From positions 620,001 to 684,000 of the forward strand of contig RBKR01000002.1 in the NCBI GenBank assembly GCA_004835665.1: 64,000 nt of DNA, given 5' to 3'. A model generated the notes under the pieces. That model saw nothing but the letters and a program-made list of their open reading frames with translations. It was not told the origin of the DNA and did not search any database. This document shows positions 8,916 to 20,731 of this stretch, in pieces. Source of the DNA: Phoma sp. XZ068 (taxonomy: Eukaryota > Ascomycota > Dothideomycetes > Pleosporales > Didymellaceae). The first letter of the stretch is position 1, and each line of letters starts with the position of its first letter. The position numbers and the translations under genes were made by a program.

Positions 8916-10844
8916 CTAGGCAGTAGGAACATCGGTATTCTCTGCCCCTGGCACCTCGACCCGCTGCCTCTTTGCATCGCCGCCCTCAGCCGCCACACCG
9001 TTAACACCCGCATTGCTGACATCCTGTAGCGCCACCCTCTCCCTCTTCAGCGCATTTGGCGCCGCTGGATTGGCAAATGTAGGAGGCTTGTATGCACCAC
9101 GGTTCGCACTAGGACTCATGGCATAGTTGGGACCCCCGGGCATACCGATCCGCCGGTTGGCATCCTGTTGAGGGTTGACGAAGTTGCTGGGCCGGTTGAA
9201 GCCTGATCCACCCCCATTGGCGGGGCGGCCAAGGCCTTGAGGTTGAGGAATTGGTGCGCCGCCATCGTCCTTCCGCTTCACGGGAACACTGCGGGTATGG
9301 TCAAGGCCAGGTGTGCGTTGTTCTTTGGGTACAGGAGATTCAACGTGAGGGTTGAAAGCCACGGCAGTCAGGGCGGCGGCGGATTCGGCATTCTGTATTT
9401 GTTCGGCAGCACGTGAAGTAACGAAACCCACGGGTGGTCGAACGTTAGGGTTGGGGGCGTTGTTTGGAGGAGCCGCATTTGCTGGAGCTTGTGGTGCAGG
9501 TCGTGCCTGGTTGGCCTGTTGGGCTTGTGGAGGTGTCGTTCGAAGCGGCTGCTGTTGGGCCTGTTGCCCATTTTGTTGCTGTTGGCCAGGTGCCTTGTTC
9601 ATGTCATTGGTTGGTGGAGGCATACGTCGGGCTTGGTCTGGGCGAGGCTGTGGTGTTTGTGGCCCCCGCTGGTTTGGTCCATTAGGTTGTGGCCGTCCAG
9701 GACCTTGGTTTGGGTGAGATTGCTGAGGTGGAGGTCCTTGCGCGCGCCCTGCCGGTGCCGCTGGCTTCTGTGCATGAGGTTGCGGTGGACCATTGTTGGG
9801 ACCGGGTGTGTTGCGACCAGAGTTTGTACCGTTGGTGGCGTTTCCTGGTTTTGGTGCCTCGATTGCTCGTGGCACTACAGTGTCAGAAGATGCAGTATCA
9901 AATGTGGTTTCGCCGTGGTCTTCGGAAACTTCGACACCATCGAAGAGATTCCCGTCGAACTCGTCATCGAAGTCTGCGGACTCTGCAGTGGTCGAATGTG
10001 TAAGATGGTCTGTCCGCGTTCTCAGAACCTGATTTGGCCTACCAGGCGTCCTTTGTGGCTCTGGCTTGATGAGTGCTTGCTCTGCCTGTTGTGGTGGTGC
10101 AAAGTCCGGGTGTCGGTAGAGGTTGCCTTCTTCAAACCTAATTGGCTTAACCTTCATGGCCTGGACCTTTTTGAGGTATTCTTTATCGTAAAGGCAGTTA
10201 CCGAGAACATTGCCGAATGTGCGTAACGAGCGCTTGAGGCCGTCTGTTGCTGCTTCTTTCTTTGCTTTCTCGAATGATGCCGCTTTGCCTTTGCCGTTCT
10301 CTATTGACCCATAACCGATGTCCTGATATGTCGTTAGATGAGAACCTGGAATGTGGCATATGTCTTACCTCGTGATATGTGCCGTCCTTCAGTGTGATCC
10401 TCACGACAATCGATAGGCCAAGGCTGACTTTACCGTTCTGGTGTTCATCGACCTGTCACTGTCAGTCACGCTCCTTTCATCCCAAACTGACTATACACAC
10501 ATAATCGATCTGCACCTGCCCCAAGGAACTCGACCAGCCATTAAATCCAAACACCTCGTTTGCAAGAGCTATGGCCTTGTTCCCCTCCAAGTATGCAACT
10601 CGACCGCCACCTTGGCCCGGTCTTTGCGAAATGTACTCCGGTCCGAGTTGTTTGTTTAATCGGCTCTGTAATGTCGCGATTTCTTGTGCGGTGAAGTTGG
10701 GTACGACGCGTTCCTCGAACGGGTTCTTGACGTCGCCGCCGCTGTATTGGGCTCCCGGCCTGCGTCATAGTTAGAATATAAATATAACATTGATTTATGC
10801 GTGGATAACAAAGGCTGAATTTTCGCTGTCACTTACGCAGGCAT
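8916..10844 (-). CDS. RAD52: DNA repair and recombination protein Rad52
   Basis: Four exons, 10837-10844, 10501-10759, 10369-10452 and 8916-10322, total 1758 nt and 585 residues. The N-terminal Rad52/22 annealing domain is clear: PFEERVVPNFTAQEI, PEYISQRPGQGGGRVAYLEG, FGFNGWSSS, then KVSLGLSIVVRITLKDGTYHED, IGYG, and the KRSLRTFGNVLGNCLYD helix. This domain forms rings that anneal single-stranded DNA. The long C-terminal half is low-complexity, rich in Pro, Gln and Asn, as in other filamentous fungi, and would carry the Rad51- and RPA-binding parts. The first coding exon is only 8 nt (ATG CCT GC), supported by a perfect GTAAGT donor and by an N-terminus MPAPGAQYSGGDVKNPFEER without gaps. Introns are 77, 48 and 46 nt. 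Identification is confident. Confidence 0.95.
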
Positions 10845-11813
10845 TGTTGCGCACTCAGGAAGAGGGATGCATGGAGCGCCGACGCGTTGATGTTGAAGGT
10901 TGCTCGAGGTGACGCGCTCCAAGGCGGCAGGAACGCGTTAGCGCAGCGCCCAATCACGTGTTCATCGTTTGGCCACCTTCATCCCTGCTTTCTTCAGGCT
11001 TCAGCATTTAGTGATCCGTCTAGACTGTGTTGCCTGGCAATAACGGGTATCATTGTTTAGTTGTATTATGGCAGTTATTATGATGGCGTAAAGTATCATG
11101 TGGTATGTTTTGTAATCCTCGACTAAACAACACATGCAACTAGAACAACCGCAATTCGCCGCAGGCATCATACTCCCATGCTGGTCGCCTCAGCATAAGA
11201 CGGTTAGTCAATCACACGCACGTAAAATTATCTGTCACTCCCTCACCAGATTCCGTCCGCACAAAACTCACTTCTCAGTTTGGTAAACGAGGGACAGTAA
11301 AAGTCATAGCCGCAGTCACTTCTCACATACAGAATTTTCGTGCTGATCCTGCCGTTTCCATCCAGTCGTTTACAAGTACGAGTACCCACGGAACGGGAAA
11401 TATTCAGGAACCACGTTGGAGTATACCTCGGTGACGTTATGTCGACATAGAAGGTGATACCAATACCCGGGCTCGTAGATGCCTTGACTCTTCACACGCC
11501 ACTTGATCAGAGGCTCCAGAGAGCGCCAAAGACAATCAAACAGAGTGAATCTAACCTCTACCTGATCAAAGCACCTACTCCAAGTCCTCTCCTGGCCCCG
11601 TCATAAAACGAACAGCCGTCTCCACAACCCCTATCGCCACATTAACCTCTTCCTCATCCTCAGACTTATGTGCCGGGGATACAGAAATCGGTCCGACAGA
11701 TAAAACGACATATATATTGATTGTTTTGACGAGGAAAATGCTGTGTAATTCTACAAAGACACCCATATCTTGCCGCCTTTGACGACATGTTGCAGCGTCA
11801 CAGGGCCAAGATA
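10845..11813. other. Intergenic, no supported gene
   Basis: About 970 bases between the RAD52 start and the NAT 3' end. A 63-codon minus-strand frame at 11575-11766 has no recognisable features. The part next to 10845 should include the RAD52 promoter. Confidence 0.5.
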
Positions 11814-12836
11814 TTAACCCAGTTTCACATCGGTTGAGATCGCACTCCTCTCCTCACCAGTCAACTCAATATCGAAGATCTCCTTGAGTGCATCCACGCG
11901 CTCACCCTCGGTCGCACATTCCCGCACAACCTGTCGATCAGCACCAATAGTCTTTCGAATCGTAGCCTCAAACAGCGTCACATTCCCAATGATCTTCTCC
12001 TGCGTATCATCCATCACCATCATAGTGCTCGTGACCGACCGGGTGAAGAAAGAAGTCCTATGCGTTGATGTAAACCACGACATCATCTCGTAGTCCTGCG
12101 GCAGGAACTCTGTCTCTGTGAAGCAATACGTGGGGATCCAGACACTTTCTTCACCGGCAGGATCATGGCACACATCATAGCACCACAGCTTATTCGACCG
12201 GTCGCCATACGACTCTGCAATAGCGCGGGACTGCAGGCGAATCCTGCGCGGCGCAATGCTGGTCGTTTCAAACCCGTCTTCCAGCGGGTATGGCAAGTTC
12301 GGGCCCATGGAGCCCATGCCTACATCGACAACGTACCACGCCCCGTCCAGAAGCACCAGGTTAAGCATGTGGTTCCAGCCGTCGTACGTCGCGGCCTGGG
12401 TGCGTCGGACTTCGGGATAGGGACTCATTGCGCGCGACACACGGCCGCCGCAGTTGCGTACTTGAAACCCCAAAGAACGCAGTACGGTTGCAAAGAAGGT
12501 GTTGTTTTCCATGCATCGCCCACCGCGCCGGCGGGTTACGAGCTTTGTATATAGGTCTGCTGTATCAAGGGTGATCGTTTTGTGGGCCGAGTAGTGCAGT
12601 TCTAGGTTCTCGAAAGGAATGAAACAGGTATGGTGCCGGGTCAAGGCTTGCAGAAAGGGAATCCCATGTTCTTTGGTTGTGGCATGGGACTTGTTGGATA
12701 GTAGAGGCGAGTCGTGATACTTCTGTGGAAGTTGGATCCGGGCAAAGTAGTCGTACAGTTGAGTTGCACTGTAGCGTGGGCGATCTTCGTCGTTGAGCGG
12801 TAGTTGAGTAAGCGAGTTTGGTGCGACACCCGACAT
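11814..12836 (-). CDS. Arylamine N-acetyltransferase (NAT family)
   Basis: A single exon of 340 residues. The catalytic triad of arylamine N-acetyltransferases is intact: Cys108 in TRRRGGRCMENN, His156 in WNHM and Asp171 in VVDVG. The upstream FIPFENLELHY motif is also typical. The enzyme transfers acetyl (or malonyl in some fungi) from CoA to aromatic amines and hydrazines. In soil and plant-associated ascomycetes such as Fusarium, NAT homologues detoxify benzoxazolinone-derived aminophenols from cereals; whether this one does so is not visible from sequence. The C-terminal region is longer than in bacterial NATs, as in other fungal members. The next genes on the same strand are an amino-acid transporter and an aromatic monooxygenase, so it may sit in a small detoxification or catabolic neighbourhood. 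Confidence 0.92.
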   Translation of the reverse strand: MSGVAPNSLTQLPLNDEDRPRYSATQLYDYFARIQLPQKYHDSPLLSNKSHATTKEHGIPFLQALTRHHTCFIPFENLELHYSAHKTITLDTADLYTKLVTRRRGGRCMENNTFFATVLRSLGFQVRNCGGRVSRAMSPYPEVRRTQAATYDGWNHMLNLVLLDGAWYVVDVGMGSMGPNLPYPLEDGFETTSIAPRRIRLQSRAIAESYGDRSNKLWCYDVCHDPAGEESVWIPTYCFTETEFLPQDYEMMSWFTSTHRTSFFTRSVTSTMMVMDDTQEKIIGNVTLFEATIRKTIGADRQVVRECATEGERVDALKEIFDIELTGEERSAISTDVKLG

Positions 12837-13401
12837 TTCCGGTAATCACACAAATTAGGGCCTGCGTTTGAATGTGATGGTTAGGAATCAGCTGGAGATA
12901 TATAGGGGCAATAATAAGGTATGAGCTACGGACGACTGACGACATCTATACATGCAGATAAGTTGGCGCTGCTTATGTGATACGAGCGGGTATGGCCAAT
13001 AGTGGCCCACCAGGACGCGGATCTAGTGTGATGCAGCTGGGGACTTCGTTGGCTCGACATGAGTGACGGCGGCCATGCACTCTTACACGTGCACGTTGCC
13101 GAGCCTTACTGCGAATGGTACCCGGGCATACTTCTCCCGCAACCATGCGCAAGACTGTCTTCGGAAGGAGATGCCACTACCGACCACAACGTTGAGTGGA
13201 TGTAGCTACTGATCGGTTGAGTATTCCAGCACAGCAGATTTTAAAATAGTTCTGAATTCATCTGGGCAGTTTCAAAGACATCAGATCCTGACTGCGTACA
13301 ATATCGACAAAGACCTCTAGGTATCCTTCATGTCTGTCTTGTAAAAGTGCCTCGATACACCATGAGGTACGATATCCTCCATGGCGAAGGTGTGGACAAC
13401 T
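12837..13401. other. Intergenic, no supported gene
   Basis: 565 bases between the NAT start and the 3' end of the amino-acid transporter, both on the minus strand. It should include the NAT promoter. No gene or repeat seen. Confidence 0.5.
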
Positions 13402-14999
13402 TCACGCGCTAGTCTTGCCAGAATTGGAATTGTCGGCACAATCAAAGGTTCTGGCAATGAACCCAGATGCAAAAGCGTCCCGGATCGAAACAGCAACAGC
13501 ATACCTAAACCATACTTGTCAGCACATGAAAAATACCACGGGGCTGTGTAGATAACTCACGTTCCACCGACAATCATGTAGAGGCCAAGGAGACAGATGA
13601 GCGCGTGAAATCCGAACCATGCTTTCTGTCCGGCAGAACCAGATCTATGAGCTCTGAAATCGTACATCCACAGCAACGCCGGGTATACAAGGCTGAACGG
13701 CGCGAAGCACAGCGAGCCGGCCAGCCCGAGCAAAAAGTTCAGAATTGGCACGGCTTCTGCGACGACAAAACCGAGGATGCCAAGAATAATGTTGATCCCG
13801 AGCCATGTCGACCAATGCACGGCAGTGTTCGCCTGAAGGTGCTTTGAGTCTCGGAGCAACCGGACGAAAACGTATTTTGCCGCGACGTGTTGGTAGATAC
13901 CAACTCCTATGATCAGTCCAGGGAGCAAGAAACCGTAGGAGATCTTCTTGAACAATGGGCCGGCGGAATCAAGGGCGGGGACTGACAGCCAGATACCGCA
14001 GTATCTGTATATGACCATGGAGAAGGTGATATACATGATTCCAACAAGAATGCCGGCCCAAAGCACCGCTTTACGGTACTCTCTGGGCTTGCGCATCTCC
14101 GAGATGACAGGGAGAAACATGGAGGAGCCGCTCGTGCAAATGAACAGGTTAGCCGACGACACCATACCGACGACAAACGTCGGGTACGCGATAGCTTTGA
14201 AGCCCAGGTCGAAGTCACCCACTGGCGGTGCAGCAGCCGGGCGCCCCTGGCGGGCGACAGCAACAGTGAAGATGAATATGGCAGCGAAGAAGGTAAAAAA
14301 CCCGAACCATGTAAGCCAGCCGAGGCGCGAGAAGGTGCGGATCGAAGAACACATTGTGATCATGATAGCCGCCACAAGTGCAAACACCACGGTGCACGAT
14401 CCGTGTTCAGACAGCGCGTTCAGCGCAGTCGAAGTTGATACAATGCCACCCGCTGAGATCAGAATCTGCGCGACCACAATCTGCACTCCGACCAGCTCGC
14501 GGCCGACCCGGCCCCAGAGGAATCCCATCATATCAGCCAGCACTACACCCGTCAGCATCAACAGCCCTCAAACCCATCAGATTGATACTCACTATGGCAT
14601 TCAGGATGGTTGTTCCGAAACACACCCAATAGCACCGCCGTATCTTTCCACTCTGTCAGTATACACATTTACACCCCTAGCGTCTGAGAGAAAGTACATA
14701 CACGTATTCAGTGCAATCCAGCCTATAAGGCTCAGACCGCCACCCACGGCTCCGAGCGTAGCAATAGCGTTCGGAGTGCTCAGGATGCTCATTGCGAAGT
14801 TGATCTTCAGAAACACAACGACGGCGCGCTGCCAGCTGACGGTGCGGAACTCGACGCCATCGACGTTGCGCTGGAAGACTTCGAGCGCTTCCGTGTCAGC
14901 CTCGAGCTTATCCGCATTGGCCTCGAATATGTTGTTAGATTCGTGGGCATCCATCGTGTATTGCGGATGTTTTGTAATGTCAGAAGTTTGGGCCGCCAT
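13402..14999 (-). CDS. Amino-acid transporter of the Aa_trans (AAAP) family
   Basis: Four exons, 14702-14999, 14593-14643, 13561-14542 and 13402-13504, sum to 1434 nt and 477 residues. The 51-nt second exon is set by the conserved FRNNHPECH segment, which matches the loop after the second membrane helix in fungal neutral amino-acid permeases. Its flanking introns use GTATGT and GTGAGT donors. The protein has a hydrophilic N-terminus of about 55 residues, then around eleven hydrophobic helices (for example INFAMSILSTPNAIATLG, then helices around VVAQILISAGGI, WLTWFGFFTFFAAIFIF and FLLPGLIIGVGIYQHVAAKY). The C-terminal exon adds SIRDAFASGFIARTFDCADN, usual for this subfamily. It probably moves neutral amino acids across the plasma or vacuolar membrane. 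The substrate is not predictable. Family confidence is high, exon borders good. Confidence 0.88.
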
Positions 15000-15550
15000 G
15001 GTGGTGGAGGTCAGTTTGAAGCAGAGAATCTATTTGGGATTCAGATGGCGATGTCGATCTTAACGAAAGATATGAATTATTATACACGACTCATATCCGG
15101 CCCCGTTCCGCCCATTCACATTATCCGTTGTAGATACTAGCGGAGCAACCGGTCGTATTGGGGACGAAACCCCGCATCGTGACGGGCGCTAAGTTAGTGA
15201 TAGCACTCGACTTTACTGATAAGCGGATTGTAAACCACTTGGAACCAGAGACTAGAGCTCTGGTATCGTGAGCAAAGTACTTACCCGACTGTGGCGTTCA
15301 GTTACGGCAAAGCTGATGGGATAGAGCTGGATTTCATGAACCACCCCATAGCCGCACGTATGGCAAGGCATTTGTCGAGAGATTAGCCTTGAGTCGGATC
15401 GCTGTTATCTCCATCGAATTGATTCGTGCGTACTCTTTGTCAGGTGGCCTATCTTCGGAATCAATATGACGATGGCATCAAGCTACCTCGAGATTGTGCA
15501 TGTGCTGTAGTAGAGTGCTGTAACATGATTCAATGGTCGTCAGGTCAAAC
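15000..15550. other. Intergenic, no supported gene
   Basis: 551 bases between the transporter start and the 3' end of the monooxygenase. It should include the transporter promoter. Nothing else recognised. Confidence 0.5.
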
Positions 15551-17140
15551 TCAAGTATCCTTCTCTTCTGCCATTCTAAACACCGCTGTTTGCACATCCC
15601 TTTCAATATCATGGAACCACAGCCAGTCAAAGCGACCATTCTGTAGCCGGGGAAGAATCCTCTCCATGTGACACCCTGCCTCCTCATGCTGGAAGAAAAT
15701 CATCCTCGCCAACTCAGCGGCCTGTTCAAGCTGCTTCTGCGCCCGGGGCCTTCTTACCTCGTCATACGCACCTAGCGCCCCACGAACAGATGGCAACATA
15801 CTCGTCATGCGTGCGTGAGCCTGAGCAAGCTCTGCAAGCACGTTTGAAAGGACCAACGCATCTTCCACGCCTTGCGCGGCGCCAGCGGCTTGAAAGGGCA
15901 GAGAAGCATGTGCACTATCGCCCAGGATGGCGACGCGGTCGCGGTAGTACGTCGAGGTGTGCAGGTGGTGGAAGAAGCCCCATTTGATTGGTTTTGCCTT
16001 GGTGAGAAGCTGGCGGAAGCGGGCGTCTATGCCAGGGCCGGCGAAATCAGCCATCATAGCATCGTGGGTGACTGTTTCTGTGACGGCGTTGGCGATGGCC
16101 CAGGGCTTGCTGTCGGTCGCGCAGAGGAGGAAGTTGAATTCCTGCGAAGGTTGGCTAAAAATGTTGTGAAAAGGTACATCGGATATCTTACCGCTCCGCC
16201 TGAGATCCGATACGTGACTGCACTGCGTTTGTGACCGAAGTAGAACTTCGCTACATCTGTGAGGTTTCCGAGGATATCTTCGGCTTCGTGCATCGGAATG
16301 ACGCCTCTGTAGCAATATGCATCCGCGTACACCGGTTCCACTTGGGTGGGATATAGCGGCTTTAGCACATGCTCTCGTACCACGCTTTTGATTCCATCAG
16401 CACCAGCGAGGACACTAACATGTGTATCTTCGCCGTCTGCGAAATGGAGTATGACCTTGTCTGGGTGTTGTTCGATATCTGTCAGACGTTTGTTGAACCT
16501 TACACTTTGTATTGGTATGAAACTGGTCATGATGTCGAGCAGCGCCTTTCGGTGGGCCTAGGTAATTTGAGCAATGACCCGATACATTGTGGTAAGTCAT
16601 TGGGTACGAACAGATTTGCGGTTGAAGTTAGGGTGCCCCCAGGCTGATTTGCCATACCATGGCTGGTCTTGGCCTTAGTCTCTGTTAATAAGAGCATTGA
16701 ACGGCGGACGTAAGGACAGTCACTACATACCGAGGCCTTCTTCGAGTAGCAACCCCTCGAAGAAGACGTGTTGGGCGTCCGGCGGCTTGTTGCCGACGCA
16801 TATCTTCTCATATCTGGGGCGGAAGCTGGGTTTGATGAGATCCATGGCCCGCAGGCCATTTGGGCCGAAGCCAATGCCAGCACTTGACAGTATCAGAATA
16901 TCAGAACTTGACCGCGGCTAACAGAGGCAAGAGCGAAGAAGCTCACCCCACGGCAGAGTACTCGTCAGCTTCCTCATAAAGCGTAAAGGGGACACCCTTC
17001 TTCTGCAGGCCCATAGCTAGCGCGAGGCCTGCAATTCCTGCGCCTGGAGTCGATGTGAGCTGGCGTTAGTGGCTGCAAGTGAGTAATGGGAAGGTACCGA
17101 CTATGGCAACGTGGAAGTCGTCAGCATTAGGCCCGGGCAT
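15551..17140 (-). CDS. FAD-dependent monooxygenase, salicylate-hydroxylase-like
   Basis: Six exons, 17098-17140, 16947-17043, 16731-16882, 16612-16673, 16192-16557 and 15551-16141, sum to 1311 nt and 436 residues. The N-terminal Rossmann motif VGAGIAGLALAMGLQ binds the ADP part of FAD. A middle segment VSVLAGADGIKSVVRE and the C-terminal GDSAHASLPFQAAGAAQGVEDA are the DG and GD motifs of group A flavoprotein hydroxylases. Closest in style are fungal salicylate hydroxylases, which convert salicylate-like aromatics to catechols using NAD(P)H and oxygen; the true substrate is unknown. The splice site after exon 4 uses a less common GTTCGT donor chosen because it keeps the frame (NRKS then AHRKALLD). 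Plant-associated fungi use such enzymes to remove salicylate, but that is only a possibility here. Confidence 0.85.
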
Positions 17141-17699
17141 GGCGAAGCTCAGCGAAGGCCTAGTGGTAGTTTGGTAGTATCAGCAGTCTATTGGTTTAGT
17201 TGTATAAATGCTGGCTGAATATTGCAATAAGAATTAATACAAGTCGTGATGTGCTTGCGGGGCAGGATGGGCAGGCGCCTGGCTGAGCACTGGGTTGGTC
17301 GTCACTAAGGAGCGCACCTCGGCCTCTGGTGAGGAGTCGTCCGACGTCAACGACATCCGTTTACTGCTTCACGCCACAACCACCTCGCTGTACACTGCCA
17401 TTGATCAAGAAGGCTGTATGGTTCAGAGCAAATGTTGCTTCAAAACAGGCGTCCAAAAAATAGGTTCTTCTCCACTTGCAAGCTCTTCCCTCTTTAGTAC
17501 TTGTTTGTTATGAAGACAACATCGAGAGGGGAGTTCAATTGTAGAAAAATTGCTTCGCAGAGTAGAGCGAAGGGTACTCGAGCGTAGAAGGAAAATCAAT
17601 TTCTGTGCCAGGTAGGCAACGCCTGCAATGCTTATACTAGGTATCCAACACCCCGTTTCCCAGGATTAACGCGCGCTCAAAACGCCAAGGTATCAGTCA
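17141..17699. other. Intergenic, no supported gene
   Basis: 559 bases between the monooxygenase start and the KEX1 3' end, both on the minus strand. It should include the monooxygenase promoter. No gene seen. Confidence 0.5.
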
Positions 17700-19705
17700 C
17701 TACTCCTTCCTGCGACCTTGGTCGCTGCCACCAGCGTCATCATCACTGTCCATGCCCAAGCTGAACGTGGAATCATTCTGTGGTCCGCGAGTCTTGTCCG
17801 AGTAGCCATTTGATGGCTTCTTTGGCACGTCGTGCAGGTCGTCCAGCTCTCGCTCATCGAAGTCTGCTGCCTCCAGGTCTGCTCTTCGCTCCTTGCGTCT
17901 GAAGTTGTCAAGACCCATACCGGTGAGCAGAGACTCGCGACCTTCGTCTCCGTCCGCACCTTGGTAGCCACTGCTGCGGCGACGACTGCGCCAGAGGAAA
18001 GTGCCCCACGCGATGGCAACAATGATAGCAACCACAAGCGCAACTTCACCAGAGCGGTAGTATGCCTTCCACTCGGCTTCCTTCAGTTGCTGTGCTTTGT
18101 CCTCTTCAGCTTTGGTAGAGTTGGGATGACTACCGACGCTCGTCAGCGGGCCCTTCTCTCCATCAATGACGCTATCGGTGGGATCTCCGCCAATCTCGCT
18201 AATGTCAACGCCCATGAATCGATCGAGCATATCGCGGGTTCGCCTCGGGTAGTCGAAGGGCACCATGTGGCTGGCGTTGTAGAAGACGACGTAGGTCAAG
18301 TTGCGTGCCTCCTGATAGGTACCGGCAGGCTCGCCTTCGAAAGTCCAGTCTTGCTTGGAAGAGAGAACACCGGGAGAGAGCTCGAAGCCCTTACCCCCGT
18401 TCCAGGTCATCTTGTCAATCATAGCCTCCGTACCAACATGGTTACAGATCATATCTTTGTCGCCGGAGAAGAGGGTAATAGGCACCTCAGCCAGCAGCTC
18501 TGGAAGAAACCTAATCGCAGGCTCGCTGTTCTTGGCGCGGAAGTGGCCCGTGACGGCTCCGTTGCACTCTTGCCATCCAGTCTTCTTGTCTGGGTTGATG
18601 TGTAGAGCATTGATGACATCCTGGCGGCGGAGGTAGGGTGTGACCTGCTTCAGATCCGGAGGCCAGTTCATGCCGCAGGAAGAGTCGTCTCGCAGACGGA
18701 CGTCGTACATATTCACGCATTGCTGCATGCGGTCGGCTGTCTTGTCCTTTGTCTCTTCTAGAATGGTAGTCATGATGGCCTCGCAGACTGGTGTATCGAC
18801 TCTATCCATGCCGCCGTCATTGAGCGCCTTGACGCAAATAGACTGCTGCTGTTCAACTCGTGTCGCCGACTCTGTCCCAGCCTGGATCAGGCCGGCCTGG
18901 TAGGCAAAAGGAAGGTATGCGAGGTACTGGTCGACGGGCGAGATCCAACCGTTACCAATGAGCAGGCCCTTGAGCGGCCATGGGCGGTTACCCTGGTTCT
19001 TGTTGCGTTTGAGGATTGCGCGTGCGATATGCGGAATATGCTGGCCTGCGTAGGATTCACCTGCAATGTAGAACTACTTGCTGTCAGCTGCTAGCTTGGC
19101 TGACCGCGCTCAATGAACTTACATCATCGTTTTCGTACTCTGGGAAAAGCGCAAACCACTTCTCCAGGAAGATGACCATGTGCTCTGCCATCTGCTCCAG
19201 CTCGCTCAAGTAGCTGTCGGTGTTGACGTAGCTGAAGCCAGTTCCTACAGGCTGGTCGACAAAGAGCAGATTGGCGAACTCGTCCCAAGACCCGTTGTTG
19301 TACTTCAGGTTCCCGTCCTCCGTTACTCTGTAGGGGCCGACCTCCATCATGGCGCCGTCCATGGACGAGCAGCCGGGGCCGCCGTTGAGCCACAGCACGG
19401 TGCGCTGCCTGTTGGCGATGTGACGATTCTGGTAATGCCAGAAGAAGAGGTTGCCATTGTGCGCGGGATCGACTTCGATGTGCCTGTGCGATTGAGTGTT
19501 AGTTGGAGCATACATATGTCGCTGCCTCGTCTGCTTACCCTGCGTGCATCTTCAGCAGCGGCTGCGGCGCGCCGGGGAGCTCATGTATGTAATAGTCCGC
19601 CTGTGTCTTTGCCTGTGCTGCGCTGCCCGGCAGCATCGACAGAGTTGCCAGCAACCCGCCGACAAGCGCTGTCCGCCACCGCGACCGCGAATCTGTGCAG
19701 AACAT
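17700..19705 (-). CDS. KEX1: Pheromone-processing serine carboxypeptidase Kex1
   Basis: Three exons, 19539-19705, 19123-19483 and 17700-19073, give 1902 nt and 633 residues. A signal peptide (ALVGGLLATLSMLPGSAAQA) is followed by the S10 peptidase domain: WLNGGPGCSSMDGA forms the oxyanion region, Ser183 lies in FYIAGESYAG, the Asp in SGDKDMICN (about 379-383) and the His in YNASHMVPFD (about 445). After the catalytic domain comes a short acidic stretch, a single membrane helix (about 519-537, VALVVAIIVAIAWGTFLW) and a cytosolic tail. This is the type I trans-Golgi layout of yeast Kex1, which trims C-terminal Lys and Arg from peptides already cut by Kex2. The HAGHIEVDP start of the mature protein is characteristic and fixes the first intron. 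Confidence 0.96.
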
Positions 19706-20731
19706 AGTGATGGGCGAGGGTGCCGAGGTCGGTCGTGTGTCGCTATCTCATGGATGTCGTGAGGCTATCTTTCCGGCGGAGGAAAAGGCCAGGTAGAGCA
19801 AAGAATATCTAGCCTGCTTTTAACCAGGTGCTAGGCGCTCAGCTCGATGCCGTTGAGGTCGGGGTCTGGGGTGTGGATGATCTGGCCGCAGCTGACGAGG
19901 CCTCGAGCTGCGCAGGGGCGTTGGAATACAAAGAAAACGCCGGGGTTCCACGGACGCAGAGGAGAACTGTCAATTACGCGCTGAATGCGAGGCAGCAAAG
20001 ATGTTATGTACTAGAGGACACAGGTCCTCAATTTCTCAAGTGCATCTTATTCAAGATTATTCTACTGCTTTGTCCCCGTGGCGCCAAGTTGACCATGCCC
20101 GATGCCGAAGCACGCAGGAACCAGCCAATGATGTGTATCATCTATCGTGCGGCTCGTTCACCCTCCGCGTTTCGCATCTGCTTTCTACCGGCAGATCTCG
20201 CATATTCTGCCGCTCTGACACCGTTGAAGTGTGAGTTCCTGTTATCTCCAGGCTCCCGGGGCCTCAAGCGTACGGCAGAGGCGCCATACGAGGAGCTTAA
20301 ATCGATCGTCTTCCGCGGTCAACGGTCGCTTGCGTCACGCTTCACAACGGCCCTGGACGTGCCCTGCATTCGCCAGGAATGTCTCAGTGCTGCGATCCCT
20401 CCCTTCGATTAATTTGAGCGACCCACGAGGCGTTACTGACTTTCATTCGTGTCCTTCCTCCAATACGGTCTCCGACTATCGATCGACATTCACAGCTGCC
20501 CAGCTTCTAATCGGCCCGTTCCTACTCACTGGTTTGGGCCTCAAATCCCCCAACGTAATACATGCAGGAGTCTTCTTTGTGCACGAATTCTGCCTGCATT
20601 GCTGGAAACGGCATCTTCTGGGACATGTCGAAGACTGCGTGCCACAGTGGCGCTGATATACTTTGGGCATACTTCTTCTAATTGCATTTTCAGAGCTCGA
20701 TTATCAACGATCACACCATTATCAGGAGAGC
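19706..20731. other. Intergenic, no supported gene
   Basis: About 1 kb between the KEX1 start and the Sfm1 3' end. A 194-codon plus-strand frame (19828-20412) has no start context, motif or family likeness and is judged non-coding. The stretch near 19706 should hold the KEX1 promoter. Confidence 0.5.

Noticed and set aside
9489..10226. 245-codon plus-strand frame opposite RAD52
   Set aside because: It is the antisense of the low-complexity RAD52 tail, rich in Trp, Cys and Leu with no family likeness.
13948..15063. 371-codon plus-strand frame opposite the amino-acid transporter
   Set aside because: Antisense shadow: the minus-strand frame has transporter helices and conserved splice sites.
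19828..20412. 194-codon plus-strand frame upstream of KEX1
   Set aside because: No motif, signal peptide or start context, and no sensible introns.
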